Origin: Roseiarcus sp963741405
GTDB lineage: Bacteria > Pseudomonadota > Alphaproteobacteria > Rhizobiales > Beijerinckiaceae
Reading direction: 5' to 3'
DNA length: 64,000 bases
NCBI GenBank assembly: GCA_963741405.1
Contig: CAVUHX010000039.1
Coordinates: forward strand, 310,001-374,000
Every line of letters starts with the position of its first letter. Positions within the stretch are counted from its first letter, which is position 1. Positions 16,599 to 25,652 of the stretch are shown one piece after another. The notes beneath the pieces are model-generated. The model saw only the letters and a program-made list of their open reading frames with translations, made no database searches and had not been told where the DNA came from. The position numbers were made by a program, and so were the translations under genes.

Positions 16599-17672
16599 AT
16601 GGACCAGTTCGCAGCGCTGAAGTCGTTTGTCGCCGTCGCGGAGGCAAAGTCATTTTCCGAGGCCGCTCGACGGCTCCGGGTCGACAAATCCGCAATCAGC
16701 CGGCAGATCGCCGACCTCGAGAGCGAACTCGGCGCTCGTCTCCTGAACAGAACAACGCGGTCGCTGTGCCTGACCGAAGTGGGGCAGGCCTATTTCGATC
16801 GCGCGGCGCGGGTCCTTGCCGATCTCGAAGGCGCCAATCGCGCCGTCCGGGAATTGCGCGCGGCGCCGCGCGGGAGGCTGCGCGTCAGCGCGCCGATGAG
16901 CTTCGGCTTCCTTCATCTGATGCCGGCGCTCAGCGACTTTCTCGCGCGCTATCCTGACGTCGTCGTCGACCTGGAGATGAACGACCGATTCGTGGATCTC
17001 GTGGAAGGGAGATTCGATGTCGCGGTGCGGATCGCATCGCTGCCGGCATCGAGCCTGATCGCGCAGCGGCTCGCGCCGGCGCGCCGGGTCATCTGCGCGA
17101 GTCCGAGTTACCTTTCCGCTCACGGCGAGCCCAAAACGCCGGACGAATTAAAATCCCACCTTTGCCTTTTCTACAGCAATCTCGCCTCGGGCCGCGACTG
17201 GCGTTTCGTAACTCGGGACGGCGCCCCGTGGCATGTGACAGTCCGTGGACGACTGAGCGCGAACAATGGCGACGCGCTCCGCGTCGCGGCGCAGCGCGGG
17301 CTGGGGCTCGCCAACCTTCCGACGTTCATCGTCGGCGCGGACCTCCAGTCCGGGGCGCTGGCGACCGTCCTCGACGCCTTCGTGGCGCAAGACCTGGTGA
17401 TCAGCGCCGTCTACCCTCATTCCCGCCATCTCTCGCCGACTGTGCAGGCGTTCGTTGACTTCCTTGTCGATCGCTTCGGCCCGGAACCCTATTGGGATAT
17501 CGGAATGGCGCCGCCTTCGCGGAGCAAGGAGGCGCCGCTCGCCGAACCGGACAAGCGCGGGGGAGCGCTCCCGTCGGCCCGCGTGGCGCCGGCAGGCGAC
17601 GCCATCGCCGCGGGCTCCGGCCAACGGTTCGAGGCGGCGCTCGAAATCAAACAGATCGAATCCGGTCATTAA
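16599..17672 (+). CDS. LysR-family transcriptional regulator
   Basis: A 357-residue protein. The N-terminal HTH reads FVAVAEAKSFSEAARRLRVDKSAISRQIADLE, followed by LNRTTRSLCLTEVG. The substrate-binding domain runs from about residue 90 to 295 (GRLRVSAPMSFGFLHL onward), of the CrgA/DhcR-like subgroup. A tail of about 55 residues after the usual LysR end is unusual and of low complexity. It is divergent from the pioA-like gene, the standard arrangement for a LysR regulator and its target, so it may control the pio-like cluster. The inducer cannot be told from sequence. Confidence 0.88.
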   Translation: MDQFAALKSFVAVAEAKSFSEAARRLRVDKSAISRQIADLESELGARLLNRTTRSLCLTEVGQAYFDRAARVLADLEGANRAVRELRAAPRGRLRVSAPMSFGFLHLMPALSDFLARYPDVVVDLEMNDRFVDLVEGRFDVAVRIASLPASSLIAQRLAPARRVICASPSYLSAHGEPKTPDELKSHLCLFYSNLASGRDWRFVTRDGAPWHVTVRGRLSANNGDALRVAAQRGLGLANLPTFIVGADLQSGALATVLDAFVAQDLVISAVYPHSRHLSPTVQAFVDFLVDRFGPEPYWDIGMAPPSRSKEAPLAEPDKRGGALPSARVAPAGDAIAAGSGQRFEAALEIKQIESGH

Positions 17673-17810
17673 AGCCGCGACAGCGTGGCGATTGCCGGAC
17701 GCCGAAAGGTCCTCTAACAGCATCCGTCGCGCCCATATGGGCGCCTCGATGGAACCGCGTTCGGCGTCGAACCGACCTTTTCGCGCCGCGTCTTGAGGGA
17801 TCAAAGTGTC

Positions 17811-19217
17811 ATGGTCTGGGTCGTCCTGGTCGCAATGACCGGTCTTGCGATTGGTATCGCGCTCTGGCCGCTCGGCTTCGGCCGGGCCCGGAGAAGCGAC
17901 TCGCCGAGCGAGGTCGCGTTTTACCGCGCGCAACTCTCCGAGATCGACCGGGACGTCGAACGCGGCCAGCTTCCGCTCGACGAGGCTGGGGCCGCCCGGG
18001 CCGAAACGGCCAGGCGTCTGTTGGCGGCGAAGGCGGAAGGCGAGGCGTCGGCAAGGCACGGCGCGCCGGCCCGCCACAGCCTCGCGGCGATCGTCGCCGC
18101 CGTCGTCATTCCCGCTGTCGCCATAGGCGTCTACAATCGTTTCGGCTCCCCGGGCATGCCCGACGCCCCGCTGGCGTCGCGGCAGATAGGTCCTTCCGAA
18201 GAGGACTCGATCGATGCGGCGGTCGCTCGCGTCGAGGCGGATATTTCGGCGTCGCCCGACAATCTGAAGGCCTGGTCGGTGCTGGCGCCGGTCTACCTTC
18301 GCCTCGGCCGCTATGACGACGCCGTCAACGCCTACAAGCAGGTGCTGCGCCTGAAAGGCGAGGACGGCGAGTTGCGCGCCGATCTCGGCGAGGCGCAGGT
18401 CGCTGCGGCGGGAGGGATCGTCACCTCGGAGGCGCGCGCCACGATCGACAAGGCGCTGGCCGACAATCCGGATCTGCCGATGGCGCGATTCTACCTCGGC
18501 CTTGCGGCCGAACAGGAGGGCGACAAGACCAAGGCGATCGCCATCTATCAGTCGTTGATCGACGCGACCAGCGACCATCCGCATTGGCAGGACGTGGTGA
18601 AAGGCAGAATTGCCGCCTTGAACGGCGAGACGCCGGCGGCGCCGGCCAACGCCGCCGCGGCGGCGAACCCGGGCGGATCGGCAGGCGGCCAGCAGGAGAT
18701 GATTTGCGGGATGGTCTCGCGGCTGGCCGATCGGCTCGCGGCGAGCGGCGGAAACGCCGAGGACTGGACGCGCCTCGTCCGCTCCTACGCCGTGCTGAAC
18801 GAACCGGACAAGGCGAAGGCTGCGCTCGCGTCCGCCCGCACGGCGCTGGCCGGCGACGCCAATGCGATGGCGTCTCTCGACGCCTTGGCCAAGGAAATCG
18901 ATTCAGGCCAGATGGCGCCGGCGGCAAGCGCCGGCGCGAAGCCCGACGCCGCCGCGGCGGCGCCGAGCCCGGACGGATCGGCGGGCGGCCAGCAGGAGAT
19001 GATTCGCGGGATGGTCTCGCGGCTGGCCGATCGGCTCGCGACGAGCGGCGGCAACGCCGAGGACTGGACACGCCTCGTCCGCTCCTACGCCGTGCTGAAC
19101 GAACCGGACAAGGCCAAGGAGGCGCTCGTTTCCGCCCGCAAGGCGCTGGCCGGCGACGCCAATGCGACGGCGTCTCTCGACGCCTTGGCCAAAGACATCA
19201 ATCCCGGGAATCCCTAG
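17811..19217 (+). CDS. ccmI: Cytochrome c biogenesis protein CcmI (TPR), with internal duplication
   Basis: A 468-residue protein. Two membrane segments (residues 1-20 and about 85-105) flank the CcmI-1 region, which has the typical VAFYRAQLSEIDRDVERGQL. TPR motifs follow (NLKAWSVLAPVYLRLGRYDDAVNAYKQVL and on). CcmI presents apocytochrome to the haem lyase CcmF. The C-terminal part contains two nearly identical 100-codon units offset by exactly 300 nt (from about 18655 and 18955). ATG 17811 follows a GAGGGA; a TTG at 17793 is possible. It sits immediately before a ccmE-like remnant and ccmF. Confidence 0.9.
   Translation: MVWVVLVAMTGLAIGIALWPLGFGRARRSDSPSEVAFYRAQLSEIDRDVERGQLPLDEAGAARAETARRLLAAKAEGEASARHGAPARHSLAAIVAAVVIPAVAIGVYNRFGSPGMPDAPLASRQIGPSEEDSIDAAVARVEADISASPDNLKAWSVLAPVYLRLGRYDDAVNAYKQVLRLKGEDGELRADLGEAQVAAAGGIVTSEARATIDKALADNPDLPMARFYLGLAAEQEGDKTKAIAIYQSLIDATSDHPHWQDVVKGRIAALNGETPAAPANAAAAANPGGSAGGQQEMICGMVSRLADRLAASGGNAEDWTRLVRSYAVLNEPDKAKAALASARTALAGDANAMASLDALAKEIDSGQMAPAASAGAKPDAAAAAPSPDGSAGGQQEMIRGMVSRLADRLATSGGNAEDWTRLVRSYAVLNEPDKAKEALVSARKALAGDANATASLDALAKDINPGNP
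18655..19205 (+). repeat. In-frame direct duplication within ccmI
   Basis: About 250 bp starting near 18655 recur at an offset of exactly 300 nt (from about 18955), with only scattered substitutions. Both copies encode GQQEMI(C/R)GMVSRLADRLA, DWTRLVRSYAVLNEPDKAK and LAGDANA(M/T)ASLDALAK. Confidence 0.9.
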
Positions 19218-19219
19218 AG

Positions 19220-19294
19220 ATGGCGAACCAGCAGCGGCGCCGCAGCGTGGCGGCGGGCTCGCGGCGCACTCAGCCGAGCAGGAGCAGGCCATGA
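19220..19294 (+). pseudogene. 24-codon ORF in the position of ccmE, possible ccmE remnant
   Basis: ATG at 19220 begins 2 bp after the ccmI stop, and the TGA overlaps the ccmF start (ATGA). It encodes MANQQRRRSV and a further 14 Arg/Ser-rich residues. In alphaproteobacterial ccmIEFH operons ccmE lies exactly here, and its product begins with a basic (K/Q)RR stretch. The ORF keeps such a start and the coupling overlap, but lacks the membrane anchor and the haem-binding histidine domain. An in-frame internal deletion of ccmE would explain it; a chance short ORF is the alternative. Confidence 0.4.
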
Positions 19295-21264
19295 TCGTCG
19301 AGGCTGGACACTACGCGCTGACGCTGGCGCTCGCACTGGCGATTGTTCAGACGGTCCTGCCGTTCTGGGGCGCCCGGCGGGGGGACCTCAGCCTGATGCG
19401 GGTGGGCGACACCGCGGCGATCGGCCAGTTTCTCTTCGTCGGCGCCGCTTTCGCCGCGCTCGCAACTGCGCACCTGACCTCCGATTTTTCGGTGCTCAAC
19501 GTCGCCGAGAATTCGAACAGCGCGCTTCCTGCGATCTACAGGTTCTCGGGCCTGTGGGGCAACCACGAGGGGTCGATGCTGTTGTGGGCGATGATCCTGG
19601 CGACCTTCGGCGCCCTGGTCGCCCTGTTCGGCCGCGCGCTGCCGAGCCGGCTCAGGGCGGACGCGCTCTCCATGCAGGGCCTGATCGGAGCGGCCTTCCT
19701 GACGTTCATCCTTGCGACCTCCAATCCCTTCCAGCGTCTCGACCCGGCGCCGTTCGAAGGGCAGGATCTCAACCCGATCCTCCAGGATCCGGGCCTCGCC
19801 ATCCATCCGCCGCTGCTCTACCTCGGCTATGTCGGATTTTCGATCGTGTTTTCCTTTGCCGCCGCGGCGCTGATCGAAGGACGCATCGACGCCGCCTGGG
19901 CCCGCTTCGTCCGGCCCTTCTCGCTGATCGCGTGGGGCTTCCTCACGCTCGGCATCGCGATGGGCTCCTACTGGGCCTATTACACTCTGGGATGGGGCGG
20001 CTTCTGGTTCTGGGATCCGGTCGAGAACGCCTCGCTGATGCCGTGGCTCGCCGGCACCGCCTTCGTTCACTCGGTCGCGGTGATGGAAAAGCGCGACGCG
20101 CTGAAAGTCTGGACGATCTTTCTCGCAATCCTTGCTTTCTCGCTCTCCCTGCTCGGCACCTTCCTGGTGCGCTCCGGCGTCCTCACCTCGGTGCACGCTT
20201 TCGCCAGCGACCCGAGGCGAGGCGTCGCGATCCTCGGGATCCTGGCCTTTTTCATCGCCGGCTCGCTCGCGCTGTTCGCCTGGCGCGCGCCCAAGCTCCG
20301 GCAGGGGGGCCTGTTCGCGCCGATCTCGCGCGAGGGCGCGCTGGTGATCAACAACCTGCTTCTGACGACGTCCTGCGCCACCGTTCTGTTCGGCACGCTC
20401 TATCCGCTCGCGCTCGAGCAGGTCACGGGCGCGAAGATCACGGTCGGCGCGCCCTTCTTCAACATGACCTGCGGCGTGCTGCTGCTGGCGTTGTCGTTCC
20501 TGACCCCGTTCGGGTTTGCGCTGGCATGGAAGCGGGGCGATCTTCTGGGTGTCGTACAGCGACTCGCGCTCGCGCTCGCCGGAGGGTTCGCCGTCATGTT
20601 GGCGCTGCTCGCGCTGACTCGCGGCGGACCGGTGCTCGCGCCGGTCGCGGCGGGAGTTGCCGTCCTCGTCATGCTCGGCACGGCCAGCGAGGTCGTCGCT
20701 CGGGTCAGGCGCGGCGCCCCGGATTTTTCCGTGGCGTTCGCCCGCGCCCGCGGACTGCCGCTCTCGTTCTGGGGCGGCACGGTCGCGCATTTCGGCGTCG
20801 GGGTGCTCCTGCTCGGCCTCGCGGCGACCGGCTTCGGCTCGGAAACGATCACGACGATGCATGTCGGCGCGCCGGTCCAGCTTGGCCCCTATCAGGCCGT
20901 CCTCGACAGCGTCAGCGTCCGGGGCGGCCCGAATTATAGCGAGAAGGTCGCGACGATGACCCTTCGGGAAGCCGGCCGCGTCATCGCCACGGTTGAACCG
21001 GCGCGACGGCAGTTCACCGCCCGTCGGATGGACACCACCCAGGCGGGTATCGTGACGGTCCGGCTTGGGCAAGTCTACGTGTCGATCGGCGATCCCGACG
21101 CCAGCGGCGGCGTGCCGGCCCGGCTCTACTGGAAGCCGCTGGTGACGCTGATCTGGCTCGGCGCCTGCTGCATGGCGCTCGGCGGCGCCCTTTCGCTCGC
21201 CGACCGACGCTTGCGATTCGGCGCGCCGGCGCGGGCCCGCGTCCAGGCCGTCGCAGCGGCCTGA
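19291..21264 (+). CDS. ccmF: Cytochrome c haem lyase subunit CcmF
   Basis: A 657-residue multi-spanning membrane protein of the haem handling family. Diagnostic motifs are WGNHEGSMLLW, the tryptophan-rich WGGFWFWDPVENASLMPWL, and the histidine-bearing segments FVHSVAVMEKR and VAHFGVG. It ligates haem to CXXCH sites on the periplasmic face. ATG 19291 has AGGAG upstream. No ccmH follows; the next 297 bp are non-coding. With ccmI it may serve the multihaem proteins encoded next to it. Confidence 0.95.
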   Translation: MIVEAGHYALTLALALAIVQTVLPFWGARRGDLSLMRVGDTAAIGQFLFVGAAFAALATAHLTSDFSVLNVAENSNSALPAIYRFSGLWGNHEGSMLLWAMILATFGALVALFGRALPSRLRADALSMQGLIGAAFLTFILATSNPFQRLDPAPFEGQDLNPILQDPGLAIHPPLLYLGYVGFSIVFSFAAAALIEGRIDAAWARFVRPFSLIAWGFLTLGIAMGSYWAYYTLGWGGFWFWDPVENASLMPWLAGTAFVHSVAVMEKRDALKVWTIFLAILAFSLSLLGTFLVRSGVLTSVHAFASDPRRGVAILGILAFFIAGSLALFAWRAPKLRQGGLFAPISREGALVINNLLLTTSCATVLFGTLYPLALEQVTGAKITVGAPFFNMTCGVLLLALSFLTPFGFALAWKRGDLLGVVQRLALALAGGFAVMLALLALTRGGPVLAPVAAGVAVLVMLGTASEVVARVRRGAPDFSVAFARARGLPLSFWGGTVAHFGVGVLLLGLAATGFGSETITTMHVGAPVQLGPYQAVLDSVSVRGGPNYSEKVATMTLREAGRVIATVEPARRQFTARRMDTTQAGIVTVRLGQVYVSIGDPDASGGVPARLYWKPLVTLIWLGACCMALGGALSLADRRLRFGAPARARVQAVAAA

Positions 21265-21561
21265 TCCGCGCCACGTGGTGGTCAGTTCCACGCGGAGCCG
21301 TTGGGCGCGGCTTCTTCCGGCCGCGCCTCGCCCTCGAGATCGGCGGCGTCCTCTCCGGCCGGCCGCGGCTTGGCCTGTTCCGGCCGGAATGACGGAACCG
21401 CCGCGAGGCCCGGTGGCCTGCCGGACGGTTCAGCGCTCCGGTTCGACCCGATCGCCTGTCGCTCCGGCGGCTCGCTTTCCCCGCCCCCTTATGTTAGGCC
21501 GACCGCGAAACTTGCCTCGCTTCCGCGAAACGCGGTGAAGCGCACCCCGAATTGAACCGAA
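21265..21561. other. Intergenic region after ccmF
   Basis: 297 bp with no credible gene. I checked it for a ccmH-like LRCxxC motif in all frames listed and saw none. It holds the promoter of the downstream TPR protein/der pair. Confidence 0.6.
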
Positions 21562-22224
21562 ATGGCAGACATCTTTCAGGAAGTCGACGAGGAAGTCCGG
21601 CGCGACAAGGCGGCGGAGTTCTGGAAAAAGCATCAGAACCTGATCCTCGGCCTGGCCGTCCTCATCGTGCTGGCCTCGGCCGGATTCCGCTACTGGCGGT
21701 ATGAGAAGGAAAAGGCCGAGCAGGCGGCGGGCGACCAGTTCCAGGCGGCGATCGCGGCCCTCCAGGCCGGCAAGGCCAGCGAAGCGAACGGCGGCCTCGC
21801 CAGGCTCGGCGCCGAGGCGCCCGGCGGCTTCCGCGTCCTCGCCCAGATGACCGAAGCCGGCGACAAGGCCGCCGCCAATCCGCAGGCGTCGATCGCCGCT
21901 TTCGACGCGATCGCCGGCGATGCGGCGGTCGATCCGCTGTTCCGCGACGCCGCCCGCCTGCGCGCGGCCTTCCTGCGCGTCGATCAGCCGAAGGACGAGC
22001 AGGCGGGCGCTGCGGCGCTGACCTCGCTTGCCGGCGGCGACGGGCCGTACCGCCGCTCCGCGCGCCTGGCGCTGGGCGCGCTGGCGCTCTCGCGCGGCGA
22101 CTACGACGAAGCGGGCAAAGAGCTCGACCTCGTGCTCGGCGACAATGAAGCGTCGCCAGCCGAGCGGAAGCTCGCCGAACGCTGGCTCGGGCTGGTCGCC
22201 TCGAACCGCGCTTCGCCGAAGTGA
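21562..22224 (+). CDS. YfgM-like tetratricopeptide membrane protein
   Basis: 220 residues: an N-terminal acidic/basic segment (MADIFQEVDEEVRRDKAAEFWKKH), one membrane anchor (residues 27-43, LILGLAVLIVLASAGF), then a helical TPR-like periplasmic domain rich in Ala. This matches the YfgM/DUF2133 family, an ancillary partner of the SecYEG translocon and PpiD. It lies 16 bp upstream of der, as in many alphaproteobacteria (yfgM-yfgL-der neighbourhoods), but no BamB gene is present between them. Confidence 0.8.
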   Translation: MADIFQEVDEEVRRDKAAEFWKKHQNLILGLAVLIVLASAGFRYWRYEKEKAEQAAGDQFQAAIAALQAGKASEANGGLARLGAEAPGGFRVLAQMTEAGDKAAANPQASIAAFDAIAGDAAVDPLFRDAARLRAAFLRVDQPKDEQAGAAALTSLAGGDGPYRRSARLALGALALSRGDYDEAGKELDLVLGDNEASPAERKLAERWLGLVASNRASPK

Positions 22225-22240
22225 CCGCGCCTTACGGCTC

Positions 22241-23644
22241 ATGAGCAAGGTCGCGATCATCGGCCGGCCGAATGTCGGCAAGTCGACCCTGTTCAACCGG
22301 CTGGTCGGACGGAAGCTCGCGCTGGTCGACGACCAGCCCGGGGTGACGCGCGACCGGCGCGAGGGCGAGGGGAGGATCGCCGACCTCGCCTTCACCGTCG
22401 TCGACACCGCCGGGCTCGAAGAGGGCGATCCGGAGACGCTCGCGGGGCGCATGCGGGCGCAGACGGAAACCGCGCTTCTCGACTGCGACGCGATCCTGTT
22501 CGTCGTCGACGCGCGCGCCGGGATCACCAGCGGCGACCGCCATTTCGCCGCGGCCGTCCGGCGCGCCGGCAAGCCGGTGATCGTCATCGCCAACAAGGCG
22601 GAGGGAAAGGCGGGGCGCGACGGCGCCTACGAGGCCTTCGGTCTCGGCCTCGGCGATCCAATCATCTTTTCCGCCGAGCACGGCGAGGGGCTCAGCGAGC
22701 TCTACGACGCGCTGGTCGAGGTCCTGCCCGCCGACGCCCGGCTCGATCCGGACGAGGAGGACGAAGGCGAGCCCCTGGTGCTCGGCGAAGAGGAGGACGG
22801 CAGCGAGCTCGACCCCGAAAAGCCTCTGCGCATCGCGGTCCTCGGGCGCCCGAACGCCGGAAAGTCGACGCTGCTCAATCACATCCTCGGCGAGGACCGG
22901 TTGCTCACCGGCCCAGAGCCCGGCATCACCCGCGACAGCATCGCGATCGAGACGGAGTGGCGGGGACGGAGGCTGAAGCTGTTCGACACCGCGGGCTTGC
23001 GGCGGCGCGCCCGGATCGTCGAGAAGATGGAGAAGCTCGCGGTCGCCGATGCGCTCCGCGCGGTGCGCTTCGCCGAGGTCGTCGTGCTGCTGCTCGATGC
23101 GACGATCCCGTTCGAGAAGCAGGATCTGACGCTCGCCGACCTCGTCGAGCGCGAGGGCAGGGCGCTGGTCATCGGCCTCAACAAGTGGGACCTGATCGAC
23201 AACAAGTCGGACAAGGCGCGGGAATTGCGCGCCGAGGCGGACCGGCTTCTGCCGCAGCTCAGGGGCACGCGGGTGATCCCGGTGTCCGGGCTGACCGGCG
23301 CGCATGTCGACAAGCTTCTCGAGGCGGTGATCGCGACGCACGAGGTGTGGAACATGCGGATCTCGACCGGCCGCCTCAACCGCTGGCTCGCGCCGGTCAT
23401 CGACTCGACGCCGCCGCCGGCCGTGTCGGGGCGGCGGATCAAGATCCGCTACGCCACCCAGCCGAAGGCGAGGCCGCCCTTCTTCCTTTTGTTCGGCAAT
23501 TCGGTCGAGAGCATTCCGGAGAGCTACAAGCGCTACCTCGTCAATGGCCTGCGCGAGACGTTCGGCCTCAACGGCGTGCCGATCCGGCTGTCGATGCGCT
23601 CGGGGGGCGAGAACCCGTATGCGCCGAAGAAGCGGCGGGGGTAG
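22241..23644 (+). CDS. der: Ribosome biogenesis GTPase Der (EngA)
   Basis: A 467-residue protein with two GTPase domains in tandem and a C-terminal KH-like domain, the unique architecture of Der. Domain 1 has GRPNVGKST, DTAG and NKAE; domain 2 has GRPNAGKST, DTAGLRRRARI and NKWD. An acidic linker (about residues 165-190, rich in Glu and Asp) separates them. It acts in 50S subunit maturation and is normally essential. ATG 22241 is chosen from the family N-terminus (MSKVAIIGRPNVG). Confidence 0.97.
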   Translation: MSKVAIIGRPNVGKSTLFNRLVGRKLALVDDQPGVTRDRREGEGRIADLAFTVVDTAGLEEGDPETLAGRMRAQTETALLDCDAILFVVDARAGITSGDRHFAAAVRRAGKPVIVIANKAEGKAGRDGAYEAFGLGLGDPIIFSAEHGEGLSELYDALVEVLPADARLDPDEEDEGEPLVLGEEEDGSELDPEKPLRIAVLGRPNAGKSTLLNHILGEDRLLTGPEPGITRDSIAIETEWRGRRLKLFDTAGLRRRARIVEKMEKLAVADALRAVRFAEVVVLLLDATIPFEKQDLTLADLVEREGRALVIGLNKWDLIDNKSDKARELRAEADRLLPQLRGTRVIPVSGLTGAHVDKLLEAVIATHEVWNMRISTGRLNRWLAPVIDSTPPPAVSGRRIKIRYATQPKARPPFFLLFGNSVESIPESYKRYLVNGLRETFGLNGVPIRLSMRSGGENPYAPKKRRG

Positions 23645-23658
23645 GCGCTGGGCCCCCT

Positions 23659-23674
23659 CCCCCGCAAGCGGGGA
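23659..23674. repeat. Intergenic CCCCGC-AA-GCGGGG palindrome
   Basis: A short GC palindrome 15 bp after der, of the same type as the module at 30484-30511 (CCCCGC AA GCGGGG core). It looks like a dispersed REP-type element and may act as a terminator. Confidence 0.5.
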
Positions 23675-23808
23675 GGATTTTGCCGCCGTTTTCCGAGATG
23701 GAGATTGTGCAAAGCGTGGTGGAGGTAAGTAGCAATTCCTCGCTTCCGCATGATCCGCGCCATAAACTTGCGCTAAAGTCTCTCGATCATCCACCCGGAT
23801 TCGCCGCA

Positions 23809-25542
23809 ATGACCTCCGTCCTCCACCCGATGTCCTCGCTCTCCCCGGAGCCCGCCAGGCCCGAGCCCCCGACTTTCCGCGAGGCGCGGGATCTCCTGCT
23901 CGAGTTCGACGACCGCTATGTCGCCGCCAGAACCACCTTCGTCTGGCCGCGCCCCGAGACGTTCAACTGGGCGCTCGACTGGTTCGACGCCGAGCTGGCG
24001 GCCGGCGACCACGGGGCGAGGACGGCGCTGACGGTGATCGGCGAGACGGTCGAGACGCGGACCTTCGCCGAGCTGTCGGAACAGTCGTCGCGGCTCGCCA
24101 ATGGCCTGCGCTCGATCGGCGCGAAGCGCGGCGACCGACTCCTGATGATGCTCGGCAATACTCCGGATCTGTGGGTGACGATGCTCGCTTCGATGAAGCT
24201 CGGCCTCGTCCTCATTCCGGCGATGCCGCAGCTGGGCGAAGCCGACATCGCCGACCGGATCGAGCGGGGCAGGGCGCGGTTTCTGGTCGCGCACGGGCAG
24301 GACGCGGAGAAGTTCGCCAACCCGACCGCCGGTGTCGAGCGCATCGCGACCGGCGAGACGCCGGACGGCTGGCGCGCCTTCGCCGCGCTGATCAGCCCGA
24401 ACGTCCGCTTCCAGCCGGACGGGGCGACGCGGGCCGACGAACCGATGCTGCTCTATTTCACCTCGGGCACCACCGCGCGCGCGAAGCTCGTCGTGCACAG
24501 CCACGCGAGCTATCCGATCGGGCATCTGTCGACCATGTATGGGCTCGGCCTCAAGCCGGGCGATGTTCATCTCAACGTCTCGTCGCCCGGCTGGGCGAAG
24601 CATGCCTGGTCGAGCGTGTTCGCCCCGTGGAACGCGGGCGCGGCGGTCGTCGCGCTCGCCGGGAAATTCGAGCCGCGCGCGGCGCTCGACATCCTCGTCC
24701 AGCACGAGGTGACCGTGTTCTGCGCGCCGCCGACCGTGTGGCGGATGCTGATCCAGCACGACCTCGGCCAATGGCCGGTCAAGTTGCGCGAGGTCAACTC
24801 GGCCGGCGAGCCTTTGAACCCGGAGGTCATCGACCAGGTGCGCCGAGGCTGGGGTTTGACCATCCGCAACTCGTACGGCCAGACCGAGACGACGATGATG
24901 ATCGGCAATTCGCCCGGGCAGAAGATCATCGACGGCTCGATGGGCCGGCCGCTGCCGGGCTACCGTGTCGCGCTTCTCGATGCGGACGGGCTCGAGAGCG
25001 ATCAGGGCGAGATATCGATCCTCTTGAAGCCGCGCCCCGCGGGCCTGATGCGCGGCTACCAGAACGACGCCGGCGAAGTGAAGCCAATCGAAGGCGACTA
25101 TTACCGCACCGGCGACGTCGCCTCGCGCGACGCCGAAGGGTACGTCACCTATGTCGGGCGCGCCGACGACGTGTTCAAGTCGAGCGACTACCGCCTGAGC
25201 CCGTTCGAGCTCGAAAGCGCGCTGATCGAGCATGAGGCCGTGGCGGAAGCCGCCGTGGTTCCGGCCCCCGACCCCATGCGCCAGACGATAGCGAAGGCCT
25301 ATCTCGTTCTGGTGGCCGGATTCGAGCCGAACGCAAAAACGGCGGCGTCGATCTTCGATCACGTCCGGAAGCGCCTCTCGCCTTACAAGCGCGTGCGCCG
25401 CATCGAGTTCGCCGAACTGCCGAAGACCGCGTCGGGCAAGATCCGCCGGGTGGAGTTGCGCGGCCGGGAGAACGCGCTGGCGGAATCGGGCGAGCGCGCG
25501 GCCCGGGAGTTCCGGATCGAGGATTTTCCGGAGGGGTCGTAG
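23809..25542 (+). CDS. AMP-forming acyl-CoA synthetase
   Basis: A 577-residue adenylate-forming enzyme. Motifs: the phosphate loop YFTSGTTARAK (the usual GxPK is ARAK here), SYGQTETT, the YRTGD aspartate, FKSSDYRLSPFELES, and the catalytic lysine in PKTASGKIRR. It activates a carboxylic acid with ATP and transfers it to CoA. Length and N-terminal region fit the medium-chain/aryl acyl-CoA ligase subgroup, but the substrate cannot be read. It stands alone, between der and an antiporter gene. Confidence 0.9.
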   Translation: MTSVLHPMSSLSPEPARPEPPTFREARDLLLEFDDRYVAARTTFVWPRPETFNWALDWFDAELAAGDHGARTALTVIGETVETRTFAELSEQSSRLANGLRSIGAKRGDRLLMMLGNTPDLWVTMLASMKLGLVLIPAMPQLGEADIADRIERGRARFLVAHGQDAEKFANPTAGVERIATGETPDGWRAFAALISPNVRFQPDGATRADEPMLLYFTSGTTARAKLVVHSHASYPIGHLSTMYGLGLKPGDVHLNVSSPGWAKHAWSSVFAPWNAGAAVVALAGKFEPRAALDILVQHEVTVFCAPPTVWRMLIQHDLGQWPVKLREVNSAGEPLNPEVIDQVRRGWGLTIRNSYGQTETTMMIGNSPGQKIIDGSMGRPLPGYRVALLDADGLESDQGEISILLKPRPAGLMRGYQNDAGEVKPIEGDYYRTGDVASRDAEGYVTYVGRADDVFKSSDYRLSPFELESALIEHEAVAEAAVVPAPDPMRQTIAKAYLVLVAGFEPNAKTAASIFDHVRKRLSPYKRVRRIEFAELPKTASGKIRRVELRGRENALAESGERAAREFRIEDFPEGS

Positions 25543-25652
25543 CCGCGCTCCCTCCGGACGCCTGTCGAGCGCGGTGGACGCGGTCAGCGAACCCGTCTGA
25601 ATGACGCCCCGGGCGGGCCTATCGTTGACAAGCAAGAATCCTAAACCCGACA

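Noticed and set aside
19270..21291. 673-codon open frame antisense to ccmF
   Set aside because: Arg/Glu-rich shadow translation of a membrane protein gene, no family resemblance.
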